The notes: generated from the sequence alone by a model not told the origin. Shown: positions 36,593 to 45,743, numbered from the stretch's first letter. The stretch: DNA of 64,000 nt from an uncultured Clostridia bacterium (GCA_934130935.1 CAKOYQ010000005.1:44354-108353), one strand, 5' to 3'. Made by a program: numbers and translations.

Positions 36593-37270
36593 CTAATTAT
36601 CTATAACATCAGACAAATTATAAAATAAATGACTTAACTCAATTTTCTTATCACCACATTTATATTTATTCCTATATAAATAATATTCTTCTTTTTCCTT
36701 TTTTAATCTCTCCAATTTTTCACAAATATGTATATTTTCTATTTTGCTTTGTATCTCATTTATTCTAGCAGTATTTATTTCTATATCTATATTTTTAACA
36801 ACAAATCCTAACATAATATTTTTCTTATTATATGATGAATATTTGGGTTTATTTAAAATAAATCTGCAAATACCTTCTGTAATAAATTTCCTATTTAATG
36901 TACTTGAACCATCTATTCTTTTACACTCTATTATATAATAATCTTTTGGATTTATAATAGTATTTATACTATATACTTTTATATCAACTCTTCCAATATA
37001 CTCTTCACTTGTTAAATCATATCCTTCAGCCACTTCAGCATCAAATAATAAATATAAATCATCAAAATACTTTTCTTTAAATTGTTCATTTTTTAAATAA
37101 TGTTCAAGTAAATGTGTCCTTATTTTTTCTTCATCATTTTTTATATTTTTATTTTCAGCCAATAAATTTTCTCTCATTTTCTCTAATGAAATAAAAATAA
37201 AATTTATCATATCCTCATATATATTATTTTTAGCAATTTGATTTAATTGTTGATTTTTAAAACCTCCCAT
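36593..37270 (-). CDS. Probable PD-(D/E)XK nuclease of a restriction system
   Basis: 225 residues. The central part has the layout of a PD-(D/E)XK fold: D in YIGRVDIKVYS, then YYIIECKRI as the E-x-K half-motif. No membrane segment. The start codon overlaps the stop of the methyltransferase by one base (TAATG), so the two are coupled, as expected for a restriction nuclease with its methylase. The exact restriction type is not clear. If the methylase is really dead, this nuclease would be dangerous unless it is also inactive or needs the methylase protein. Confidence 0.7.
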   Translation of the reverse strand: MGGFKNQQLNQIAKNNIYEDMINFIFISLEKMRENLLAENKNIKNDEEKIRTHLLEHYLKNEQFKEKYFDDLYLLFDAEVAEGYDLTSEEYIGRVDIKVYSINTIINPKDYYIIECKRIDGSSTLNRKFITEGICRFILNKPKYSSYNKKNIMLGFVVKNIDIEINTARINEIQSKIENIHICEKLERLKKEKEEYYLYRNKYKCGDKKIELSHLFYNLSDVIDN

Positions 37271-39183
37271 TATGAATCGCCTCCGTTTCCCGAAAGCATC
37301 TCATCTATAGTTTCTGCTAAATCTATCTTAGCCATAGCAGGGTGCCAATTTTTAAACTCATTTGTTTTTATAATAAAAAGTGAATTTTCTTCAAAATTAA
37401 TAACATTTTTTATTTGATAAAATATATCTGTATGTTTACTTATCATAAATCTTGTTAATAATTCTTTATTATTATCAATATCATTTTGTATTTCTATTAT
37501 TTCATCTTTTTTATTATCACTAATTATTAATTCAAAAATAGAATATATTCCTTTTACCCTTGGATATAAAACTATTTTTATATATTTATTTGATTTATTA
37601 AAAATATGTTTAAAATATGTTTGGAAATAACTTGCATATTTTTCCATTTCTTCTGGCGTTACTGTTCTTGTCATCATATTTTTTCTACTATTTATCAAAG
37701 GTATTTGAATATTTAAAGCATAATCAATAAATTCATTATTTTCTAAATTAAATTTTTGTAAAATAATATTGTCCAATTCTTCTATCATTTCATCTTCATT
37801 CGTTACATTAGTAAGTTTATCTTTTTGTTTTTCTTCTTGTATTTGTTCTACTTTTTCGGCAATATTTATATCATAAATATATGGAAACTTATCTATTTCA
37901 TCCATAAATCTTTGTTCTCTCTCTATACCTATTGATGAACCTAACATTAAGTTTAAATATGCATATAATGATGAATTTAATAAACCTGTTACATTAAGCA
38001 ATTCATCTCTATCATTAATTTTGCCTTTAATTCCACATATTCCGTCTTTATATAGCATTTTCTCTTCCGTATATGCTGCTCTCATTTTATAATTTAAAGT
38101 ATCCACACCTTTTTTTAATAAGCAATATGGTGGTTCAAATTGTTCTTGTGACCTTACTCTATGTATTTCTTTTTTATTAAATATTTGCATATTACTTGTA
38201 TCTATTTTAAAAGCATCAATTTCATTATTAGAATCCAATATTTTCATTCCAATAAAATGTGTACTATCTTTTTTCTCTTTTTCTTTACTATTTATTGCAA
38301 TTCCTGTTTTTTCTATAAATCTTTTATTTTTTATCATATCTCCAAAAGTATTGTAATGTTCTTTTAAGTCTTGAATTATTTTTATATCATAATTTGTACC
38401 ATATAATATTGTTTTCCATGCCCAATCATTTTTTAATAAAAATTCCTGTGCAACATATTTTATATCATTTTTTTCTACTGCTATTATATTAAATAATTCA
38501 AAAAATATATTAGGTTTAAAACTTATATATTTTATATTATTTTTTATATATTCAGTATTATCCTTTTTAAAAATTATAACACTTGCTGGTGCAATAGCAT
38601 TTTTGAATATTAATTTTCTTACAGCAGACATTTCTATTATTTTCTCTATTTTTGTTTCTTCTAATAAAATTTTTCTTGTTTCTACTGCTGGAGACAAAGT
38701 CTTATACCATAAACTAGATGGAATTACTAAACAACATCTTGTATTAGTGCTACATAACTCCTTTACTTTAAAAATAAAGCTTCTGCTTATTTCTTTATTT
38801 AACACTGGTAGATTTTTTTCTTTACAATATTCTATATGTTTTCCTTGCAATGCTCCCCATGGTGGATTTCCAATAATTAAATCAAATTTTTTATCAGATA
38901 ATTTTTCATCAATTTCTTTATCAAAAAAATCAGATACTAACAAATTGTTTCTTAAATCTGGGAATTTATAACCTTGTAATGTTTTTGGATTTTTATAATC
39001 CATAATTGTCAAATATAATGAAAAAATACTTACTTCAATCGCCTCAGCATTTATATCCACACCAAAAATATTATTACTCAATAAGCTATTTATTTTATTA
39101 TTATCAGCAATATAACCATCCTGGTCAAGATTTGCCTCTAATATTCTCCTAAAACATTCCTCTAAAAATATTCCGAGAACCAC
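37270..39183 (-). CDS. N6-adenine DNA methyltransferase, C-terminal part (after +1 frameshift)
   Basis: About 634 residues from the shift point. It carries the catalytic motif IV NPPW (LIIGNPPWGAL), the motif I remainder GIFLEECFRRI, and a long target-recognition region. It is the second half of one Eco57I-like methyltransferase. The preceding frame (39149-40198) ends in DPACGS, and GIFLEE here continues it as DPACGSGIFLEE. No ribosome site precedes the nominal first codon. The break is a single extra C at 39175, the first base of an in-frame CGG codon. The frame runs intact to the nuclease gene. Confidence 0.85.
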   Translation of the reverse strand: MVLGIFLEECFRRILEANLDQDGYIADNNKINSLLSNNIFGVDINAEAIEVSIFSLYLTIMDYKNPKTLQGYKFPDLRNNLLVSDFFDKEIDEKLSDKKFDLIIGNPPWGALQGKHIEYCKEKNLPVLNKEISRSFIFKVKELCSTNTRCCLVIPSSLWYKTLSPAVETRKILLEETKIEKIIEMSAVRKLIFKNAIAPASVIIFKKDNTEYIKNNIKYISFKPNIFFELFNIIAVEKNDIKYVAQEFLLKNDWAWKTILYGTNYDIKIIQDLKEHYNTFGDMIKNKRFIEKTGIAINSKEKEKKDSTHFIGMKILDSNNEIDAFKIDTSNMQIFNKKEIHRVRSQEQFEPPYCLLKKGVDTLNYKMRAAYTEEKMLYKDGICGIKGKINDRDELLNVTGLLNSSLYAYLNLMLGSSIGIEREQRFMDEIDKFPYIYDINIAEKVEQIQEEKQKDKLTNVTNEDEMIEELDNIILQKFNLENNEFIDYALNIQIPLINSRKNMMTRTVTPEEMEKYASYFQTYFKHIFNKSNKYIKIVLYPRVKGIYSIFELIISDNKKDEIIEIQNDIDNNKELLTRFMISKHTDIFYQIKNVINFEENSLFIIKTNEFKNWHPAMAKIDLAETIDEMLSGNGGDS

Positions 39184-40198
39184 ATGCAGGATCTAATATA
39201 TGAAGTTTTTCTCCAATTTTTATTCCTCCCATTGCCTGTCTTGTAGCAAACTTTGCTAAATAATCTGGAGTATAAAAAGCTTTATCTTTTTTTTGTTTTT
39301 CTTTTCCCAGCAGTATTTCATATATATTACTAATTAAAGATACAGGTATTATATCAAAATCATACATTGGAAAAAATGATTGTTGACCTGTCCATAATAC
39401 TTCCGTTCCTGATAAAAAGTCCGATATTAATATAAATACATCTTCATTCAAGTTATTGTCTTCCAACTCTCCACTTAACTCAAATAAATTTCCATTAAAT
39501 TTTTCTTTTAAATATACAAATAATTTATATAATTTATTTTTGTCTTGTGATATATCAATTAATTTTTGCTGTGATTTTTGTATATTATTTGAAAATCCAT
39601 CATAACAAATATCTATTCCCTTATCAATTAAAAATCTTATAAATATAACCCTTAAAATTAATTTAGTTGCAAATTCTATATGATATTCTTTTTTTAATTT
39701 ATCTGTTATATATCTAATATTTTCAAGCATTAATTCATTTAATTTTTTGTTTTTATATACCTCTTCATATTTAGTCCAAAAACTTTTTGTATTAATATTC
39801 CAATAAGAAAACTCATCATCTTTTTTTATATTTTTCAATTCATTTTTTTGAATTAAAAAAAGTTCTTTTTTCTCAAAATTTAAATTACTTCCATTAAATA
39901 TTTTTATACAATCTACATCATCAAAAATAACAACAGGAATTTGCATATTCCATATTTTTTTATTTATCTTTTGTCTTTCTTCTTTATTCTCTATTTTCGA
40001 AAAAAATAAAATAAATGGCTTATTGTCTATACAATAAAAAGCATATGGTTTAATATCTTTTAAATTTTTTTGAGTTTGTAATGATAATTTAATTTTTTTA
40101 TTTTTATATAAATCATCATAATAAAATAAATTGTCTGATTCAGTATAGCCTAATTCTTTTATTATTAACTCGATATTTTCTTCTATATTATGTATCAT
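39149..40198 (-). CDS. N6-adenine DNA methyltransferase, N-terminal part (ends at +1 frameshift)
   Basis: 349 residues ending shortly after the SAM-binding motif I start DPACGS (336-341). The N-terminal about 300 residues resemble the helical/recognition N-part of Type I/IIG-like methyltransferases. YTPDYLAKFATRQA, just before motif I, is the usual lead-in of the family. GGGAG precedes the ATG. Codon 342 is CGG followed by A. Reading on in frame gives eight alien residues and a stop, while skipping the C joins perfectly to the 37270-39183 frame for a protein of about 975 residues. Confidence 0.85.
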   Translation of the reverse strand: MIHNIEENIELIIKELGYTESDNLFYYDDLYKNKKIKLSLQTQKNLKDIKPYAFYCIDNKPFILFFSKIENKEERQKINKKIWNMQIPVVIFDDVDCIKIFNGSNLNFEKKELFLIQKNELKNIKKDDEFSYWNINTKSFWTKYEEVYKNKKLNELMLENIRYITDKLKKEYHIEFATKLILRVIFIRFLIDKGIDICYDGFSNNIQKSQQKLIDISQDKNKLYKLFVYLKEKFNGNLFELSGELEDNNLNEDVFILISDFLSGTEVLWTGQQSFFPMYDFDIIPVSLISNIYEILLGKEKQKKDKAFYTPDYLAKFATRQAMGGIKIGEKLHILDPACGSRNIFRGMF

Positions 40199-40294
40199 AT
40201 AATATCTTCTCCCATTTTTTTTACATCATACATCAAAATAAATAAAAAATCAATACCCTCTTACAAACTTTTGTTCTTTTACTGTTGCACAAAA

Positions 40295-40316
40295 AAAGAC
40301 ACATTTCTGTGTCTTT
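40295..40316 (-). terminator. Terminator of the coupling-protein operon
   Basis: AAAGACACA and TGTGTCTTT form a 9-bp stem with a TTTC loop (on the plus strand). On the minus strand seven Ts follow. It touches the stop codon at 40316. Confidence 0.85.
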
Positions 40317-42025
40317 TACTCATCATCAATCGGTCCAAACAACTCATCAAATTTAGCCTCTAGCTCTTTTTGTAAGTCATATGCTTCTTCATCAGTATCA
40401 TTTACATTATCGTTCTCTTGTTCTATTGGTCCCATATCAAAAATATCGTCTACTTCTTGTTTTTTCGCACTTGCAACTTTTACTGTTTCTTCTTCTTTTG
40501 GCTCATCGTCAAATAAATCATCTAAAGATTCAACTTTTAAATTTTGTGCTTCCTTTTCAGATTTGTCCTCTGTCCAAGGATTATATGGATTAAACTTTCT
40601 CCATTCACCTCTTTGTATTTCTCCAATATCATTATGGCTAATTTCTAGTCTTTTCATAGTATCTGCCATTTTTTTATGTTTAAAATAATAAAATTTATTT
40701 GCTTTTACTGGTTTGATTCCTTTTTCAAAAATTATGCACAAGTCATTATCCATTCTCCTTAATTCATCAGGTGTCATCAAAGCTCTTGCCATTACTTGAT
40801 CAGAAGTACTTTGGCCCGTTTTAAAATACTGTCTATCTCTATTTATTGAAATACTGTCTCTTTCAATAGTTTTCTCTCCTAATGCTTTCGAAAAATATTC
40901 TACTGTTTTATATGAATTACTTCCTAAAAATACATGTGTATCACAGTTACCAATAATTGTTTCATATGATTTTTCATATACTGCTTCTAATTGATCTAAA
41001 TTTTGTAATATTACACTAAATGAAATCTTTCTACTTCTTGATGTTGAAATCTTTTTATCAAAATCTGGTATTTTTCCTATATTAGCAAACTCATCTAGTA
41101 TAAAATATGTTGGAACTTTTAATGCACCACCATTATCATCTGCATAATTATATAACTGTTGTATCATTTGCGAGAAAAAAATTGTTAATAAGAAATCATA
41201 TGCTGTATGTGTATCTGATGATATTACATATACCGCTGTTTTTTTATTTCCTATCTCTTCAAAATTTATTGTATCAGTTGAAGTCAATTCCGCAATTTCC
41301 TTTGAATCGAATTTTCCCAACTTTGATTGTAGTGTACTTAATATTGAACTATATGTTTTTTCAGGTGCAATTTCGATTGATTTATAATTCATTCTTGCTG
41401 GGTGATCATATGGAAGTTTACTTATTAATTCTGTAAGTAAATTGCTTCCTCCATTTGAATTAGCAGCTCTTACCAATTCCGCACAACTTGCTAAATTTTG
41501 TTCCTCTTCTGGCCTTGTTGCCATTAAATAATATATTAATGCTTTTAATAACATTTCTGCTGAATCATCCCAGAATGGATCTGAACCTCCACCTTCTGTT
41601 TTTTGTCCTTTTACTATTGTATTTGCAATAACATCTACATCTATTTCAGAAGATATATGCATTAGTGGATTATATCCATCACTATATTGTGGTCTTACTA
41701 AATTTAGTACTTTAACTTCATATCCATTTTCTTTCAAATATCCAGCTGTTCTATCATATAATTCTCCTTTAGGATCTGTAAACACATATGACCCTAATAA
41801 TTGATATGCATTTGGTATTGAATATGATGCTGATTTACCAGAACCTGAACCTCCGACTACTAATACATTTACATTTCCTCTTTTATCTACTGGTAAATAA
41901 TTATTTTCTGCTAATACTATTCCTTTTTTATTATTTAATATTTGATATTGCTCTCCGATTTTTACTCCAATCACTTGAGCCATGTTCAAAATCTGTATAT
42001 TCATTTTTAGGTGCTGACCTTGCAA
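40316..42025 (-). CDS. VirD4/TraG-type coupling protein, main part (after +1 frameshift)
   Basis: The NTPase part of a type IV coupling protein. It has Walker A GGSGSGKS, Walker B FILDEFANIGKIP and a conserved QNLDQLEAVY region, then an acidic tail. Coupling proteins recruit DNA or effectors to a type IV secretion channel. The N-terminal membrane part is in another frame (41931-42311). The join is at 41957, where an in-frame CGG is followed by A, and skipping the C gives SKN-GEQYQILNNKKG. The codons before 41956 in this frame (MQGQHLK and so on) are therefore not native. No relaxase or VirB-type genes are visible nearby. Confidence 0.85.
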   Translation of the reverse strand: MQGQHLKMNIQILNMAQVIGVKIGEQYQILNNKKGIVLAENNYLPVDKRGNVNVLVVGGSGSGKSASYSIPNAYQLLGSYVFTDPKGELYDRTAGYLKENGYEVKVLNLVRPQYSDGYNPLMHISSEIDVDVIANTIVKGQKTEGGGSDPFWDDSAEMLLKALIYYLMATRPEEEQNLASCAELVRAANSNGGSNLLTELISKLPYDHPARMNYKSIEIAPEKTYSSILSTLQSKLGKFDSKEIAELTSTDTINFEEIGNKKTAVYVISSDTHTAYDFLLTIFFSQMIQQLYNYADDNGGALKVPTYFILDEFANIGKIPDFDKKISTSRSRKISFSVILQNLDQLEAVYEKSYETIIGNCDTHVFLGSNSYKTVEYFSKALGEKTIERDSISINRDRQYFKTGQSTSDQVMARALMTPDELRRMDNDLCIIFEKGIKPVKANKFYYFKHKKMADTMKRLEISHNDIGEIQRGEWRKFNPYNPWTEDKSEKEAQNLKVESLDDLFDDEPKEEETVKVASAKKQEVDDIFDMGPIEQENDNVNDTDEEAYDLQKELEAKFDELFGPIDDE

Positions 42026-42311
42026 CTCCTACAATAAAAAATATTGCAAATATTATTGAAAATACTCCTAAACATTTTGCATACGCTGCAATATAGCCAT
42101 TACTTATAATTGTTGCTAAAGCTTTAAATGGATTTTTCATAGCATCTACAAACACTCCTAAAGCTCCAAATGAATTATCCGTAGGTGCTGGTATATTAAA
42201 TGCTGTAACTAATGGCACGATTAATACTATGGCTATAAATAACCATAGTATTGCAAAAAGTATAAAATATTTTTTATTTCTTCTCATTGCACCTTCAATT
42301 TTGTAATTCAT
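41931..42311 (-). CDS. VirD4/TraG-type coupling protein, N-terminal membrane part
   Basis: About 126 residues with two membrane helices (KKYFILFAILWLFIAIVLIV and CLGVFSIIFAIFFIVGVA), as in VirD4/TraG N-termini, then EYTDFEHGSSDWSKN leading to the NTPase part. The start is ATG 42311, 8 nt after AAGGAG; a TTG two codons earlier opens the frame. The reading frame ends eight codons after the CGG at 41957. Joined to 40316-42025 it makes a protein of about 660 residues, normal for the family. Confidence 0.8.
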   Translation of the reverse strand: MNYKIEGAMRRNKKYFILFAILWLFIAIVLIVPLVTAFNIPAPTDNSFGALGVFVDAMKNPFKALATIISNGYIAAYAKCLGVFSIIFAIFFIVGVARSAPKNEYTDFEHGSSDWSKNRRAISNIK

Positions 42312-42344
42312 ATGCAAATCTCCTTTTCTTCAGTTGTATATATG

Positions 42345-42623
42345 TTAGTGTATCATATCTTCACTATTTTCTGTACGATCTCTATTAGGATTTCCTCCTG
42401 GATATGCTTTTATCGATACATATTTTTCTGTCTCTCTAACTATTTTTCCTGCTTTTCTTAGTGAATCTATTAAAGATATTGTAGGTTTATTTTTATTAAT
42501 CTTTGTATCTAATCTTTTTTCCTTCGGATTCCTTTTTCCACAAAGACTATAAGTAAGTTTTACCTTATCATCCTCTCCTGCCGCTTTTCCTATTTTCTTA
42601 CCATTTACTGTGCTATTTACCAT
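42345..42623 (-). CDS. Hypothetical basic protein in the coupling-protein operon
   Basis: 92 residues, not recognised. It begins MVNSTVNGKKIGKAAGEDDK and is rich in Lys, Asn and Gly with two short motifs (SLCGKRNPKEKR, SIKAYPGGNPNRD). A longer frame starts at 42656, but AAGGAGGGG sits inside it, 9-11 nt before ATG 42623. It lies 33 bp ahead of the coupling protein and may be a DNA- or substrate-binding accessory factor; this is inferred only from place and charge. Confidence 0.55.
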   Translation of the reverse strand: MVNSTVNGKKIGKAAGEDDKVKLTYSLCGKRNPKEKRLDTKINKNKPTISLIDSLRKAGKIVRETEKYVSIKAYPGGNPNRDRTENSEDMIH

Positions 42624-42639
42624 AGTAAATTGCCCCTCC

Positions 42640-43167
42640 TTAAACTTTTCCATCATCTTCTCTTACTTCAAAAGCAAAGTAAGATTTATATGGTTTTAAT
42701 TTACATCTACCCTTTACTTTATTCTCATTTTCGTCAAAATAAAGTCTAGGTTTTAATTCTTCTGTAGTTTCAGGATCTATAACACATATGTCTCTTTTCA
42801 TATTTGGTGTATAGTTAAACTCTTTAAATTCCTGTTCTTCTTCTGAATATAATGTATTAAATTTAAATGGTGTTGGTGTTTTTGAAATTCTCACCTCATC
42901 ATCAATTAGTATTCCTGAATTAATTACAACATTTTCTTTTCCAAATGACAAAATTACTAATTGATTCCCCTTTGGTTGTGGCTCGTCAATATAAAAGGTC
43001 TTTCTGCAATTTTCTCCTCTTATTTCCTCCGTGAAATCTAATCTTTCAACTGTATATTTTGGATAATCTTTTAAAAATTCCTTTTTTGTTTTATTGATTT
43101 GATAAATTACTGTGTTTACTCCTTTTGGATCTGTTATACTAAAATGTTTTCCTGGTAACATCTCCAT
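42640..43167 (-). CDS. Hypothetical beta-rich protein in the coupling-protein operon
   Basis: About 175 residues, unknown family. It is probably all-beta with many short charged strands (KHFSITDPKGVNTVIYQINK, then EVRISKTPTPFKF). ATG 43167 is chosen because GGGGTG lies 11 nt upstream, while the ATG at 43185 has no room for a ribosome site. It is the first gene after a consensus promoter and is followed 16 bp later by the basic small gene. Confidence 0.55.
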   Translation of the reverse strand: MEMLPGKHFSITDPKGVNTVIYQINKTKKEFLKDYPKYTVERLDFTEEIRGENCRKTFYIDEPQPKGNQLVILSFGKENVVINSGILIDDEVRISKTPTPFKFNTLYSEEEQEFKEFNYTPNMKRDICVIDPETTEELKPRLYFDENENKVKGRCKLKPYKSYFAFEVREDDGKV

Positions 43168-43236
43168 AATATATTTACACCCCATTCCTATGATTTAATC
43201 CATAGCTTATCTTATGTTTACGAACTCACATTAAAT

Positions 43237-43265
43237 ATTATACTAAATTTTTGCTTGCTTGTCAA
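43237..43265 (-). promoter_or_regulatory. Perfect consensus promoter of the coupling-protein operon
   Basis: On the minus strand TTGACA (43265-43260), exactly 17 nt, TATAAT (43242-43237). It drives the two unknown genes and the coupling protein, about 70 nt before the first start. Confidence 0.88.
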
Positions 43266-43324
43266 CACTTTTCCTGATTTCCCCCGCATTTCTAAACAAA
43301 TATTTTATGTGATTATCATTTTAA

Positions 43325-44212
43325 TTAAACTCTTCTTGGATTAAATTTTGATATTTCTTTTAATTTTTTAAACATCTCTTTTTCTTCTTTCGTTAATTTT
43401 TCTGGAACTACAATTTGTATTTGTGCTATTAAATTACCTCTTTCGCCTTTTGGAGTTTTATAACCTTTTTGAGGTATTTCTATAGTCTCACCAGATTGTA
43501 CTCCATTTGGAATATATATAGCTGTTTTTGTATCATCAATAGAATTAACCTTTGCTTTTGTCCCTAGAGCTGCCTCCCATGGTGAAATTGGTATCGTAGT
43601 ATATAAATCACTACCATTAAGCTTGTATTTTTTTCCATCATCTATATTTATTTTTATATATAAATCTCCATTTTTTCCACCATTTTTTCCTGTTTTTCCT
43701 TGTCCAATCAAGCGTATTTTCTCTCCATCTTGTATTCCCTCTGGTATTTTTACTGTTATTGTTTTAGTTTTACCTTCTATATTTTTTAATGCTATTGTTT
43801 TTTCAGTACCATAAAACCCATCTTCTATTGTTATATTTATCTCTGTTTCTATATTTTCTCCTTTAACTGGTGGAATTTTACTTTGCGCTATTTCTTCTTT
43901 TATTTCATTGTTTCCAAAAAACATTCCGAAAAATTCACCTGCCACATCACTTGATGTCTTTTGTCTTGCTCTTTTTTGTTTATATCCTATATTATAATTC
44001 CATGTTCTATCATATTTTCTTTTTGTTGTTGCATTTGACAACATTCTATATGCTTCATTTATATCTTTTATTCTTTCTTCTGCTAATTTATTCCCCACAT
44101 TTACATCTGGGTGATATTTTTTTGCCTGTTTTCTATATGCTACTTTTATCTGATCTATTGTTACTTTACTATTTTCTAGTCCTAATATTTTGTAATAATC
44201 TTTAAATTTCAT
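43325..44212 (-). CDS. DnaJ-class co-chaperone (CbpA-like)
   Basis: About 295 residues. The J domain (1-70) has the HPD motif (KKYHPDVNVG), a short linker follows, then the two beta-domains of the DnaJ C-terminal region (EGIQDGEKIRLIGQGK). There is no zinc-finger domain, so it is the type II/CbpA class. It stimulates a DnaK ATPase. The start is ATG 44212 with GGGAGG 7 nt upstream. No dnaK is near. Confidence 0.9.
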   Translation of the reverse strand: MKFKDYYKILGLENSKVTIDQIKVAYRKQAKKYHPDVNVGNKLAEERIKDINEAYRMLSNATTKRKYDRTWNYNIGYKQKRARQKTSSDVAGEFFGMFFGNNEIKEEIAQSKIPPVKGENIETEINITIEDGFYGTEKTIALKNIEGKTKTITVKIPEGIQDGEKIRLIGQGKTGKNGGKNGDLYIKINIDDGKKYKLNGSDLYTTIPISPWEAALGTKAKVNSIDDTKTAIYIPNGVQSGETIEIPQKGYKTPKGERGNLIAQIQIVVPEKLTKEEKEMFKKLKEISKFNPRRV

Positions 44213-44270
44213 TTGACATCCTCCCAAGAATTATTGGTACTCGCATTATATCAATTTTCATGAAAAAAAT

Positions 44271-45638
44271 CTATAGTTTTTGGCAAATTTCGAAAAATTT
44301 CATCCCATTTGATGCCTTTACCAAAACAACATCTCCATTTCTTAATTCTTGAGTCAACTTTTCCACAATTTGTTCATTATTGTTCATAAAATATATCTTT
44401 AAATTCTTACTTTTTTTTGCTTCTTCTATTATATATTTTGAATTCTCCCCTGAACAGATTAATATGTCTATGCCATTTTTTACTACTTCTTTACCCACAT
44501 TCCTATGTAGTTCTTCTGTATATTCCCCTAATTCAAACATATCTCCTAATACAGCTATTTTTCTTTTTCCTGTATGTCTTGCCAAAAAGTTTAAACTAGC
44601 TTTCATAGACTCATAACTTGCATTATAAGCATCATTTATAAGTATTGCTCCGTTTGCTAGCTTTTTTATGTCCATTCTCTTTTTGGTTAATTCAAATTTC
44701 TCAATACCTTTTTTAATATTATCATCCGCAATCCCTAATATATGTCCTACTTCTATTGCACATAATGCATTATATACAAAATGTTCTCCTCCTACGGGTA
44801 CATTAATCTTTACTAAACCTGATGGTGATTTTGCTAAAAATTCACTGCTTTCTTCTTTTAACTTTATATCTTTAGCAGTAAGTTCACTTTCATTTTGTAT
44901 CCCAAATGTATGTATCTCAATTTTATTTTTATTTTTTTCATACCATTTATGTAACAAGTCATTATCATTATTAATAATTATCTTAGGAACTATCATTCCT
45001 TCTAATATTTCTAATTTAGCTTTTAATATATTTTCCCTTGACCCCAAATTACCTATATGTGATGTTCCAATATTAGTTATAACAGCTAAAGTCGGTCTAG
45101 CAATATCTGTTAGTAGACTTATTTCTCCAAAGTGATTCATTCCCATTTCAATTACCATTGCCTCATGATCCTTTAGTTTTAATATAGTTAAAGGAAGTCC
45201 TATATTATTATTATTATTTCCTTCGGTTTTTAGTGTCTTATATTTTGAACTTACAACACTTGCTATAACATCTTTTGTACTTGTTTTGCCAACACTACCA
45301 GTAACAGCAATAACAGGTATATCGTACAAACTCCTTTTATATTTTGCAATTTCATATAGTGCTTTTAAAGTATCTTCTACTTTTACAATAATTTTATTTG
45401 AATATCTTTCCTTTTCTACCTCTGTTATTTCTATGTCTTGAATAATAACCGCTTCTGCACCATTATCTAAAGCTTGCTTCCAAAATTCATTTCCGTCGAA
45501 CTTTTCTCCTTTTATGCCTATATATATATCACCTTTTTGTATTGTTCTTGTATCTTTAGAAAAATTTTCACACTCAAAATCCTCTCTCCCTGTAATTAAA
45601 TTTCCTTTTGTAATATCTATTATATCTTTAATTTTCAT
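44271..45638 (-). CDS. murF: UDP-MurNAc-tripeptide-D-Ala-D-Ala ligase MurF
   Basis: 455 residues, full length. The ATP loop VTGSVGKTSTK is at 112-122, MGMNHFGEIS gives the Mg/substrate site, and NDAYNASYESM is the family signature. It adds D-Ala-D-Ala to make the complete muropeptide precursor in the cytoplasm. It is alone here, not in a dcw cluster. Confidence 0.95.
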   Translation of the reverse strand: MKIKDIIDITKGNLITGREDFECENFSKDTRTIQKGDIYIGIKGEKFDGNEFWKQALDNGAEAVIIQDIEITEVEKERYSNKIIVKVEDTLKALYEIAKYKRSLYDIPVIAVTGSVGKTSTKDVIASVVSSKYKTLKTEGNNNNNIGLPLTILKLKDHEAMVIEMGMNHFGEISLLTDIARPTLAVITNIGTSHIGNLGSRENILKAKLEILEGMIVPKIIINNDNDLLHKWYEKNKNKIEIHTFGIQNESELTAKDIKLKEESSEFLAKSPSGLVKINVPVGGEHFVYNALCAIEVGHILGIADDNIKKGIEKFELTKKRMDIKKLANGAILINDAYNASYESMKASLNFLARHTGKRKIAVLGDMFELGEYTEELHRNVGKEVVKNGIDILICSGENSKYIIEEAKKSKNLKIYFMNNNEQIVEKLTQELRNGDVVLVKASNGMKFFEICQKL

Positions 45639-45696
45639 ACAATCCCTCCAAAAATTTTTTTTATTATATTCTAATTTATTATTTTTTGCAATATAA

Positions 45697-45743
45697 AATG
45701 CTAATTTCTAAACTGAGATATTTTCAATTTAGAAATTAGCATT
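45697..45743 (-). terminator. Terminator of the SASP gene
   Basis: A perfect 16-bp inverted repeat, AATGCTAATTTCTAAA (45697-45712) and TTTAGAAATTAGCATT (45728-45743). On the minus strand TTTTATATT follows. It lies 24 bp after the SASP stop. Confidence 0.75.

Noticed and set aside
39149..39183. The methyltransferase as two separate genes with a 35-bp overlap
   Set aside because: The second frame has no ribosome site and its first codons before GIFLEE match nothing, while the join completes motif I exactly, so it is one gene with a frameshift.
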